Positions 1-8,700 of a DNA stretch of 64,000 nucleotides are shown one piece after another. A program made the translations under genes and the position numbers. The notes beneath the pieces are model-generated. The model was not told the DNA's origin and ran no database searches. It saw only the letters and a list, made by a program, of their open reading frames with translations. Within the stretch, counting starts at the first letter, position 1. Every line of letters starts with the position of its first letter. This DNA is from Sphingopyxis sp. MWB1 (GTDB taxonomy: Bacteria; Pseudomonadota; Alphaproteobacteria; Sphingomonadales; Sphingomonadaceae): the NCBI RefSeq assembly GCF_000763945.1, contig NZ_JQFJ01000005.1, positions 62,001 to 126,000 of the forward strand, written 5' to 3'.

Positions 1-117
1 TATGCGAGGTTTGCCGGTCGCGGTGCGGAAATGGCCGATCAAATCGGGCGGGACGACACGGCGGAAATAATAGGTTGCCCCGACCTTGGTTTCGTACTCT
101 CGCATAGCGTTTTCCAT
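1..117 (-). CDS. Tyrosine-type integrase, N-terminal fragment (cut by window edge)
   Basis: Reads leftwards out of the window, so only 39 residues are visible. The text after the start contains TYYFRRVVPPDLIGHF, which resembles the DUF6538-type N-terminal segment of phage and island tyrosine recombinases. The start could be ATG 117 or the in-frame ATG 105. It lies 81 bp from the 3' end of tRNA-Leu and points away from it, the usual arrangement for an integrase at the tRNA edge of an integrated element. The catalytic R-H-R-Y residues are outside the window, so the family call rests on the N-terminus and position only. Confidence 0.6.
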   Translation of the reverse strand, partial: MENAMREYETKVGATYYFRRVVPPDLIGHFRTATGKPRI

Positions 118-133
118 TGTTACACATGTAACA
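118..133. promoter_or_regulatory. Palindromic operator candidate upstream of the integrase
   Basis: Perfect 7-bp inverted arms TGTTACA and TGTAACA separated by CA, immediately upstream of the integrase start codon. A repressor or excisionase site is a reasonable inference from the symmetry and position. No regulator for it is visible in the window. Confidence 0.35.
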
Positions 134-197
134 GGCAGGTGAGAAAAACGCGAGGATTTCCAGTTACTTCTAGCTTTTTCAAGAGCTTAGAAGGTAA

Positions 198-284
198 TGG
201 TGCCCAGAAGAGGACTCGAACCTCCACGACCTTGCGATCGCCAGCACCTGAAGCTGGTGCGTCTACCAATTCCGCCATCTGGGC
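198..284 (-). tRNA. tRNA-Leu (anticodon CAG)
   Basis: On the minus strand the 7-bp acceptor stem GCCCAGA pairs with TCTGGGC, followed by A and an encoded CCA (198-200). The anticodon arm is CCAGC-TTCAGGT-GCTGG, giving anticodon CAG. The long variable arm (class II) and the GGTTCGAGTCC T-arm are as expected for leucine. Its 3' end faces the integrase at 117, so this gene is the probable attachment site of an element to the left. Confidence 0.95.
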
Positions 285-301
285 ACGGGGTAGGTGCGGG
301 C

Positions 302-330
302 GCTTAGCGGGGGGGTGCGCGGCTTGTCAA
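302..330 (-). promoter_or_regulatory. Promoter candidate for tRNA-Leu
   Basis: A perfect -35 TTGACA (325-330, read on the minus strand) is followed after 17 bp by CTAAGC (302-307), a weak -10. Transcription would begin about 10 bp before the tRNA 5' end at 284. Confidence 0.4.
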
Positions 331-494
331 CTGTGGTGGCGCCATCGAGGCGAAATTTATTGCGGCGCCCACGCATTTGCGCCCCGCGCGGCCCCATGCC
401 CCTTGCCCCGGCGGGCGCTTCGCGGCATGGGGGCGGGGCGCGGCCTCGCTTTGGCTGCATGAGAGAATCGATCAACCGGATACAGGCGGACGCA

Positions 495-1451
495 ATGCAG
501 AGACTCGATGGGCAATTGATCACCGTGATAGGCGGCGGCGGCTTTGTCGGCCGCTATGTCGTGCAGCGCCTTTTGAGCCGCGGCGCGCGGGTGCGGGTTG
601 CCCAGCGCCAGCCGCGGCAGGCCACTTTTCTGAAGCCGCTCGGCGGGCTGGGCCAGACGCAGTTCGTCGCTGTCGATGTGCGCGATGCAGCCAGCGTCGC
701 GCGCGCGGTGGCGGGTAGCGATGCCGTCATCAACCTGGCGGGCAGCTTTGACGATATGATCGCGGTGCAGGCCGAAGGCGCCAAGCATGTCGCCGAAGCC
801 GCGGCGGCGGCGGGCGTGCGCGCACTGGTGCATTTGTCGGCCATTGGCGCCGACAGCGAGAGCCCCTCGCGCTATGGTCGCAGCAAGGGCGATGGCGAAG
901 CCGCGGTGCGCGCAGCCTTTCCGGGCGCCGTTATCCTGCGCCCCTCGATCATTTTCGGGCGCGAGGACCAGTTCATCAATCGTTTCGCCGGGATGATCCG
1001 TATCGCGCCCGTCGTGCCGGTCGTCGCCCCGAATACGAGGTTGCAGCCCGTCTATGTCGGCGATGTTGCCGATGCCGTGGTGGCGTCGCTGGAGCCCCAG
1101 GCAGCGGGCAAGCTGTTCGAACTGGGCGGGCCGCAGCAGATGACGATGGCGGCGCTGCTGCGCTGGATCGCCGAGGCGACGGGACGCAAGCGGCTGTTCG
1201 TCGAGCTGCCCGATGCGGTGGCATCGGCGCTGGCGACAGGGCTGGGCTGGGCGCCGGGCGCACCGATCACCCGCGACCAGTGGCTGATGCTGCAGCGGGA
1301 CAATGTCGTGGTCGAGGGCGCCGAAGGATTGCACGCGCTGGGGATTGGCGCGACGTCGCTGCCCGCAGTCGCCGACGGCTGGCTGGTGCAATATAAGCGC
1401 AACGGGCGCTTTGCCGAAATTACCGATGCGGTCGAAAGTGCCGCGCAATAA
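495..1451 (+). CDS. NAD(P)-binding epimerase-like protein, complex I NDUFA9 family
   Basis: 318 residues. It opens with a Rossmann nucleotide-binding motif (TVIGGGGFVGRYVV, residues about 9-22), followed by DVRDAASV and a substrate domain like the atypical short-chain dehydrogenases related to mitochondrial NDUFA9. In bacteria these proteins are thought to act as NAD(P)-binding sugar epimerase or complex I-associated factors; no specific substrate can be read from the sequence. The frame is open upstream from 294, but ATG 495 is preferred because AGGCGG lies a few bases upstream and the Rossmann strand then starts near residue 8. ATG 459 is an alternative. uppP follows in the same direction after 200 bp. 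Confidence 0.8.
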   Translation: MQRLDGQLITVIGGGGFVGRYVVQRLLSRGARVRVAQRQPRQATFLKPLGGLGQTQFVAVDVRDAASVARAVAGSDAVINLAGSFDDMIAVQAEGAKHVAEAAAAAGVRALVHLSAIGADSESPSRYGRSKGDGEAAVRAAFPGAVILRPSIIFGREDQFINRFAGMIRIAPVVPVVAPNTRLQPVYVGDVADAVVASLEPQAAGKLFELGGPQQMTMAALLRWIAEATGRKRLFVELPDAVASALATGLGWAPGAPITRDQWLMLQRDNVVVEGAEGLHALGIGATSLPAVADGWLVQYKRNGRFAEITDAVESAAQ

Positions 1452-1652
1452 GGGCTGGCGACGCTTTGGGTTGCAAATGCGACTGGAAAAAAGCGGCGCT
1501 TCTGCCTAGGCATCAATCAAGGACAAGGGGCGTCCGGCGGTGGTCGGGCGCTCTTTTCTTGTCACCCTTTGCCATCGCAGCCACAGAAACGGGATCCCTA
1601 TGCCAAGTGCCCTTCCCCACCCCGACGACCACGGCCAAAATGGGGGCGCGGC

Positions 1653-2453
1653 ATGAGCATGTGGCTGACCGCCGTCCTGCTGGGCATTATCGAGGGGCTG
1701 ACCGAATTTCTGCCCGTGTCCTCGACCGGGCATTTGATCCTTGCGAGCGAATTGCTGGGATTCAAGGGCGAAGGATCGGCGGCGTTCAAGATCGCCATCC
1801 AGCTGGGCGCGATTCTGGCGGTGCTGGTGGCTTATCGCGCGCGCTTCTGGGCGGTCAGCCAGGGACTGCTGCGCCGCGAAGCGCCCGCCATCGCCTTTAC
1901 CCGCAACATCCTGATCGGCTTTCTGCCCGCGATGCTGATCGGCGCGGTCGCCTATGAAGGGATTCGCGTCCTGCTGCAGTCGCCGACGACGGTGGCGGTG
2001 GCGCTGGTGCTGGGCGGCATCGCGATCCTGCTGATCGAACGCATGGTCAAGACGGTGAAGGTCGAAAGCGTCGAGACCATGCCCGTCCGCACCGCCATCG
2101 GCATCGGCATCGTCCAGTGCATCGCGATGATCCCCGGCGTCAGCCGGTCAGGCGCATCGATCATGGGCGCGCTGTTGATGGGGGTCGAACGCAAGACCGC
2201 GGCCGAGTTCAGCTTTTTCCTGGCCGTGCCGACGATGATGGGGGCGACCGTCTATTCGCTGTGGAAGGACCGCGCGATCCTGACCTTTGACGATGTGAGC
2301 GCGATTGCCATCGGGCTGGTGACCGCCTTTCTGGTCGCGCTGGTCGTGGTGAAGGCCTTTGTCGCCGTGGTGGGCCGCTATGGTTTTGCGCCCTTTGCCT
2401 GGTATCGGATCGTGATCGGCAGCATCGCCCTGATCTGGCTTGCCATGAGTTAG
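1653..2453 (+). CDS. uppP: Undecaprenyl-diphosphatase UppP (BacA)
   Basis: 266 residues, the normal family length. This integral membrane enzyme dephosphorylates undecaprenyl diphosphate to recycle the lipid carrier for peptidoglycan and other polymers. The signature EGLTEFLPVSSTGHLI starts at residue 14 (E14, E18, S23, S24, H27), and the second motif PGVSRSGAS lies in the middle. Most of the rest is hydrophobic, in about eight membrane segments. ATG 1653 puts the catalytic motif at the usual distance from the N-terminus, although the frame is open from 1569. An 18-codon ORF (1600-1656) ends in an ATGA overlap with this start; whether it is translated is unknown. Confidence 0.95.
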   Translation: MSMWLTAVLLGIIEGLTEFLPVSSTGHLILASELLGFKGEGSAAFKIAIQLGAILAVLVAYRARFWAVSQGLLRREAPAIAFTRNILIGFLPAMLIGAVAYEGIRVLLQSPTTVAVALVLGGIAILLIERMVKTVKVESVETMPVRTAIGIGIVQCIAMIPGVSRSGASIMGALLMGVERKTAAEFSFFLAVPTMMGATVYSLWKDRAILTFDDVSAIAIGLVTAFLVALVVVKAFVAVVGRYGFAPFAWYRIVIGSIALIWLAMS

Positions 2454-2614
2454 GTCCGAAGCCGCCCTAAATAATGTAAGATAATTACAGGGGCGCTTTC
2501 GAGCGGTAAAATGGCAAGGAATTTAGGTCAGTTATACTGCCCTGAATAGCAATTCACTGATGACAAGCCGGTGAGCAGGCTGCATTTCCCCCTTCAACAA
2601 AGGGGATTGCACCG

Positions 2615-4057
2615 ATGGCTGCCGATAAGATGCTCAAATTTGTCGAGCGCGAACAAAATTATCCGGACAAGAGGTCCGCCGAGGAGCGCGCGCGCGATTT
2701 TCAGGAAATCGCCGAACGCTATGCTCCGCCGGAGGCCGATGCACAGGCAGCGCGCTGTTCGCAATGCGGCGTGCCCTATTGCTCGGTCCACTGCCCGCTG
2801 CACAATCATATTCCCGACTGGCTGCGCCTGACCGCCGAAGGGCGGCTGCGTGAAGCCTATGAATTGTCGAACGCGACATCGACCATGCCCGAAATATGCG
2901 GTCGCATCTGTCCGCAGGATCGCCTGTGCGAAGGCAATTGCGTGATCGAATTTTCGGGCCATGGCGCGGTGACCATCGGCAGCGTCGAAAAATATATCAC
3001 CGACACGGCCTGGGCCGAAGGCTGGGTCGAGCCGCTGCAGGCCGGGCCCGCGACGGGGCAATCGGTCGGCATCATCGGCGCGGGGCCTGCCGGGCTGACC
3101 GCGGCTGAATATTTGCGCGCCGAAGGGCATGAGGTGCATGTTTACGACCGGCACGACCGCGCGGGCGGGCTGCTGACCTATGGCATTCCGGGTTTCAAGC
3201 TGGAAAAGCCCGTGGTGATGCGCCGTATCGAGCGGCTGGAAGCGGGCGGCATCCACTTCCATCTGGGCTTTGAGGTTGGCGGCGATGCGACGCTGGATGA
3301 ATTGCGCCGCAAGCATGACGCGATTCTGGTCGCGACCGGTGTTTACAAGCCGCGCGAGATTAATGTCGCGGGCAATGACGCCCAAGGGGTGATCCGCGCG
3401 CTCGACTATCTGATTGCGTCCAACCGCAAGAGCTTTGGCGACGATGTTCCCGCTTTTGACGACGGGCGGCTCGATGCCAAGGGCAAGCATGTCGTCGTCA
3501 TCGGCGGCGGCGACACGGCGATGGACTGTGTCCGCACCGCCGTGCGTCAGGGCGCGAAATCGGTGAAATGCCTCTATCGCCGCGACCGGGAGAATATGCC
3601 GGGATCGCAGCGCGAAGTTGCCAATGCCGAGGAAGAAGGCGTCGAGTTCGTCTGGCTGTCGGCCCCCGAAAGCTTCACCGCCGACAAGGCCGTGAAAGAA
3701 GTGGCGGTCGCGGGAATGCGGCTGGGCGCGCCCGATGCCAGCGGTCGCCGCAGCCCCGAGCCCGACCCGAGCCGCAAATTCGACGTGCCCGCCGACATGG
3801 TGATCAAGGCGCTGGGCTTTGATGCCGAGGATCTGCCGCAATTGTTCGGATCGCCCGATCTGAGCGTCACCCGCTGGGGCACGCTGCGCGTTGATCATCA
3901 GACGATGATGACCAGCCTGCCCGGCGTTTTTGCCGCCGGGGACATTGTGCGCGGCGCCAGCCTGGTCGTCTGGGGCATTCGCGACGGCCGCGATGTCAGC
4001 GAACAAATGTCGAAATGGTTGAAGCAGCGGCAAAAGGCGGAGAGAAAGGCCGCCTGA
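2615..4057 (+). CDS. gltD: Glutamate synthase (NADPH) small subunit
   Basis: 480 residues. It is the FAD and iron-sulfur subunit that passes electrons from NADPH to the large subunit for glutamate formation from glutamine and 2-oxoglutarate. Two Cys clusters near the N-terminus (CSQCGVPYCSVHCP and CGRICPQDRLCEGNC) match the two [4Fe-4S] sites. A GAGPAG dinucleotide motif near residue 155 binds FAD, a second GGGDTAMDC motif binds NADPH, and the C-terminal GVFAAGDIVRG closes the FAD fold. First gene of a four-gene same-strand run ending in gltB. The 160-bp gap before it probably holds the operon promoter. Confidence 0.96.
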   Translation: MAADKMLKFVEREQNYPDKRSAEERARDFQEIAERYAPPEADAQAARCSQCGVPYCSVHCPLHNHIPDWLRLTAEGRLREAYELSNATSTMPEICGRICPQDRLCEGNCVIEFSGHGAVTIGSVEKYITDTAWAEGWVEPLQAGPATGQSVGIIGAGPAGLTAAEYLRAEGHEVHVYDRHDRAGGLLTYGIPGFKLEKPVVMRRIERLEAGGIHFHLGFEVGGDATLDELRRKHDAILVATGVYKPREINVAGNDAQGVIRALDYLIASNRKSFGDDVPAFDDGRLDAKGKHVVVIGGGDTAMDCVRTAVRQGAKSVKCLYRRDRENMPGSQREVANAEEEGVEFVWLSAPESFTADKAVKEVAVAGMRLGAPDASGRRSPEPDPSRKFDVPADMVIKALGFDAEDLPQLFGSPDLSVTRWGTLRVDHQTMMTSLPGVFAAGDIVRGASLVVWGIRDGRDVSEQMSKWLKQRQKAERKAA

Positions 4058-4080
4058 CCATCAGGAAAAGGAATTTCTTC

Positions 4081-4674
4081 ATGTCGATCCGTTCTGCCTT
4101 CATCTTTTTGGGTGCGCTTTGTGCGGCGCCTGCCTATGCACAGGCCGCCCCGGCTCCCGCCGCCGCGCCCGCCGTCGACGCGCCGGCACCCGAGCGGGTG
4201 GCGGCGGCGACAAAGCTGCTGGAAGTGATGATGCCGCCTTCGCAGCGCGAGGCGATGATGGGGCAGATTGTCGGTGCGACCATGTCCAACATCATGGGCG
4301 GTTTCAACCAGCAGCCGGGATTGCAGGAGGCGCTGAAAAACCCCAAGGTCAAGGCAGTGTTCGACCGCTTTATCGCGCGGCAGCAGCAATTGGCGGTCGC
4401 CGATGTGAAACAGCAGCTTCCCGGCCTGTTCGATGCCATGGCGCGTGCCTATGCGCGGCGCTTTACCGTCGCGGAAATGGGCGAGGTCGAGGCCTTTTTC
4501 GCTACCCCCACCGGGCAGAAATATGCCGTTGAATCGGTGCAGGTGATGAACGACCCCGATGTGGCCGCGTGGCAGGCGCAATCGGTCGCCAAGTCGATGG
4601 AACGCCTGCCCGCCGAGCTGCAACGCTTTCGCGAGGAGCTGCAAGCCGCGGGCGCGGCGAGCGGGTCGAAATAG
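4081..4674 (+). CDS. DUF2059 protein, secreted (first of two)
   Basis: 197 residues. A signal peptide ends near AYAQA, followed by an Ala/Pro-rich linker and a helical DUF2059 domain with the motif RAYARRFTVAEMGEVEAFF and then TPTGQKY. The function of the family is not known; periplasmic location is inferred from the signal. ATG 4081 follows AGGAAAAGGA and gives a clean signal peptide, although the frame runs open from 4015. It lies 23 bp after gltD and 6 bp before a longer paralogue, so all are probably co-transcribed. Confidence 0.8.
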   Translation: MSIRSAFIFLGALCAAPAYAQAAPAPAAAPAVDAPAPERVAAATKLLEVMMPPSQREAMMGQIVGATMSNIMGGFNQQPGLQEALKNPKVKAVFDRFIARQQQLAVADVKQQLPGLFDAMARAYARRFTVAEMGEVEAFFATPTGQKYAVESVQVMNDPDVAAWQAQSVAKSMERLPAELQRFREELQAAGAASGSK

Positions 4675-4680
4675 GAGCGG

Positions 4681-5757
4681 ATGACCATGACCAGGATCTG
4701 GACTCGCCCCCCCCTGCTCGCGGCCACAGCCGCCGCCGCGCTGGTCGCCGCGCCGCTGCCCGCCGCCGCCCTTGTGGCCGATGCGCCCGAGGAATGGACG
4801 ATCGCGAAAGATGAGGAGCCGGGCGAGGCGGCGGCCCTCGACCTGGCGAAGGCCAAGCTGCAACAGCAGATGGACGAGGCGATCGCCTTTCTCGAAAAGC
4901 TGTTCGACATGAGCAAATTGCCTCCGGTCGAGCCCGCGCGGCTGGCGCTGGCCGAGACGACGACGGCAGCGCTGATCCCGCCGGGCAGTCTGGAGAAAAT
5001 GGTCGACCGGCTTTATGGCCCGATCATCGACATGGCGATGGCGGAGATGGACAAGCCCTCTGCCGCAACGCTGTCGGCAAAAACCGGGATCGAAAGCGAG
5101 CAGATCGCCGAGTTGGACGAGGCGACGCAGGCCCAGATTGCCCAGATGTTCGATCCGAGGCGCAAGGAGCGCGAAGAGAAGATTCTGGCGGTGCTGCGTC
5201 CGTTGCTGAGCGAGGCGCTGTCCGACATGGAAGCGCCGATGCGCGCCGGGCTCGCCCGCGCCTATGCCCGCGAATATTCGGCCGCGCAGCTTGAGGACAT
5301 CAACGCCTTTTTCGCCACCCCCACGGGCCGCAGCTTTGCGGGCGAAACGATGGTGCTGCAATCCGACCCCGAACTGATCCTCGCCATGGTGCGCGGGCTG
5401 CCACCGATGCTGAACAAGTTCATCGACCGGGCGCCCACGCTGGAAGCCGAATTCAAGGATATTCCAACGCCGCGCACCCTCGCCGATCTCGACAAGGCCG
5501 AGATGAAGCGGCTCGCCAAATTGCTGAAGGTCGATGTGAAAAGGCTGACGACCTATCGCGATACGCTGGACGCGCCGCTGGGCGAGGACGGCGAAGCGAT
5601 GCTGGACGCCTATGACCGCGCAAACTGGTCCGAGGCGGACCTCGCCGAGGTCGAAGCGCTGGAACAGGCCGCTTATGAGGCCGAGCAAAAGGCCATTGCC
5701 AATGCGCTGAAATCAAAAGGCGCGCCGACGGATTCCGCCGAAGAAACCACCGAATAG
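4681..5757 (+). CDS. DUF2059 protein, secreted, longer paralogue
   Basis: 358 residues with an Ala-rich signal peptide ending near PAAALVA. The central region carries RAYAREYSAAQLEDINAFF and TPTGRSF, the same block as in the preceding gene, so the two are paralogues. The C-terminal part (about 250-358) is extra: acidic, helical and rich in A, E, D and K. The start is preceded by TAGGAGCGG; ATG 4687 is also possible. gltB starts 29 bp downstream. Function is unknown, and a link to glutamate synthase is suggested only by gene order. Confidence 0.78.
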   Translation: MTMTRIWTRPPLLAATAAAALVAAPLPAAALVADAPEEWTIAKDEEPGEAAALDLAKAKLQQQMDEAIAFLEKLFDMSKLPPVEPARLALAETTTAALIPPGSLEKMVDRLYGPIIDMAMAEMDKPSAATLSAKTGIESEQIAELDEATQAQIAQMFDPRRKEREEKILAVLRPLLSEALSDMEAPMRAGLARAYAREYSAAQLEDINAFFATPTGRSFAGETMVLQSDPELILAMVRGLPPMLNKFIDRAPTLEAEFKDIPTPRTLADLDKAEMKRLAKLLKVDVKRLTTYRDTLDAPLGEDGEAMLDAYDRANWSEADLAEVEALEQAAYEAEQKAIANALKSKGAPTDSAEETTE

Positions 5758-5786
5758 GCCCTGCCCTTTCGCATCAGGAAAATAGA

Positions 5787-8700
5787 ATGACCCATTATCC
5801 CACCCCCGATCATGCCCGCCTTGCCGAAACCGGCATGTATCGCCCCGACATGGAATCCGATGCCTGCGGCGTCGGCATGGTCGCGGCGACCGATGGCAAG
5901 GCTTCGCGCCGGGTGGTCGAGGCGGCGATCGAGGCGCTGCGCGCAGTATGGCACCGCGGGGCGGTCGATGCGGATGGCATGACCGGGGATGGCGCGGGCA
6001 TTCACGTCGATTTGCCGATCCGCTTTTTCGACGATGCCATTGCCGCATCGGGGCATGTGGTGCGCCCCAACCGGCTGGCGGTCGGCATGATCTTTCTGCC
6101 GCGCACTGACTTGAACGCGCAGGAGGAATGCCGCACCATCGTCGAATCCGAAATCATCGACGCGGGCTTTACCATCTATGGCTGGCGGCAGGTGCCGGTC
6201 GATGTGTCGGTGATCGGCGACAAGGCGCAGCGCACGCGCCCCGAGATCGAGCAGATCATGATCGCCGGCCCCTTGCCCGAGGACCAGTCGATCGACGAAT
6301 TTGAAAAGCAGCTTTACCTCGTCCGCCGCCGGATCGAGAAAAAGGTGGTCGCAGCGCAGATCCATGATTTTTATATCTGCAGCCTGTCGGCGCGCTCGAT
6401 CATCTACAAGGGGCTGTTCCTCGCCGAAAGCCTCGCCGATTTCTATCCGGACCTTACCAACAAGGCGTTTGAAAGCCGGGTCGCGATTTTCCACCAGCGC
6501 TATTCAACCAATACATTTCCGCAATGGTGGCTGGCCCAGCCGTTCCGTTGCCTCGCCCATAATGGCGAGGTGAATACGGTTCGCGGTAACAAGAACTGGA
6601 TGAAAAGCCACGAGATCAAGATGGCGAGCCTCGCCTTTGGTGAGCATTCGGAAGATATCAAGCCGGTGATCCCGGCGGGCGCCTCGGACACCGCTGCGCT
6701 CGATGCCGTGTTCGAGGCGCTATGCCGCGCGGGGCGCGACGCGCCAACCGCCAAGCTGATCCTGGTTCCCGAAGCCTGGGGCGGCGACAGCGACCTGCCC
6801 GAAAGCCACCGGGCGATGTACAGTTTTCTGGCGAGCGTGATGGAGCCATGGGACGGCCCCGCCGCGCTGGCGATGACCGATGGCCGCTGGGCCGTCGCCG
6901 GGATGGACCGCAATGCGCTGCGCCCGCTGCGCTATTCGTTGACCGCCGACAATCTGCTCGTCGTCGGATCGGAAAGCGGCATGGTGCTGCTGCCCGAGGC
7001 GAGCCTGCGCAAAAAGGGCCGGCTGGGGCCGGGCCAGATGATTGCGGTCGACCTGGAAAATGGCCGGGTTTACGAGGATCGCGAGATCAAGGACGAAGTT
7101 GCCGGGCGGCAGGATTATGGCGCGCGGGTCAAGGGCTTTCGCACCATGGCCGACCTGCCCGCCGCCGGGAAAACCAGCGTTGGCGACTGGGACCGCGACG
7201 AATTGCTGCGCCGCCAGGTCGCCGCCGGGCTGACGATGGAGGATATGGAGCTGATCCTGTCCCCCATGGTCGAGGATGCCAAGGAAGCCATTGGCTCGAT
7301 GGGCGATGATACGCCGCTCGCAGTGATTTCGGACAAGCCGCGCCATGTCGCGCAATTTTTCCGGCAGAATTTCAGCCAGGTCACCAATCCACCGATCGAC
7401 AGCTTGCGCGAGCGGCATGTGATGAGCCTGAAAACGCGCTTTTCCAACCTCGCCAACATCCTCGACGAACAGGGGCAGAGCGAACATGTTCTGGTGATCG
7501 ATTCGCCCGTGCTCGTGGGCGATGACTGGGACCGGCTGCGCGCTTATTTCGGCGATGCGGTCGCCGATATCGACTGCACTTTCCCTGCGGGAAGCGACCC
7601 TGCCGCGCTGCGCGAAGCCATCACCCGCATCCGCCGGGAGGCCGAGGATGCGGTGCGCGCGGGACGCAGCGAGCTGTTCCTGAGCGACGAGAAGATCGGC
7701 AAGGACCGCGTCGGCATGGCGATGGTGCTGGCCGCTGCGGCGGTGCACACCCACCTCGTGCGCAAGGGGCTACGCAGCTATGCCTCGATCAATGTGCGGT
7801 CGGCCGAAGTGCTCGACACCCACGGTTTTGCGGTGCTGGTCGGGGTCGGCGCGACGACGGTTCACGCCTATCTGGCCGAAGCCGCCATCGCCGACCGCCA
7901 TGCGCGCGGCCTGTTCGGCCGCGAATTGCCGCTGATCGAATGCCGCCAGCGTTTCCGCAAGGCGATTGACGACGGCCTTCTCAAAATCCTTGCGAAGATG
8001 GGGATCGCCGTCATCTCCAGCTATCGCGGCGGCTATAATTTCGAGGCGGTGGGGCTGAGCCGCGCGCTGGTCAACGACCTGTTCCCCGGAATGCCCGCGA
8101 AAATTTCGGGCGAAGGCTATCAGTCGCTGTTCATCAATGCGACCGACAAGCATAGCGCGGCCTTTGACAGCCGGGTCACCACCCTCCCCATCGGCGGTTT
8201 CTATCGCCAGCGCGCGGGCGGCGAGGCGCATGCCTATTCGGCGCAGCTGATGCACCTGCTCCAGACAGCGGTCGCGACCGACAGCTATTCGACCTATTTG
8301 CAATTTTCGCGCGGGGTCGCCGACCTGCCGCCCGTTTATCTGCGCGATCTGATGGAGTTCAACTATCCCCAGCAAGGCGTGCCGCTGGAAAGCGTCGAGG
8401 CGATTACCGAGATCCGCAAGCGCTTTGTCACCCCCGGCATGTCGCTGGGCGCGCTGTCGCCCGAAGCGCATGAAACGCTGGCGATTGCGATGAACCGCAT
8501 CGGCGCCAAGGCGGTGTCGGGCGAAGGCGGCGAGGACAGCGCGCGCTATCAGCCCTATGCCAATGGCGATAATGCCAACAGCAATATCAAGCAGGTCGCC
8601 TCGGGACGCTTTGGCGTGACCGCCGAATATCTGGGCGCGTGCGACGAGATTGAGATCAAGGTGGCCCAAGGCGCCAAGCCCGGCGAAGGCGGGCAGCTTC

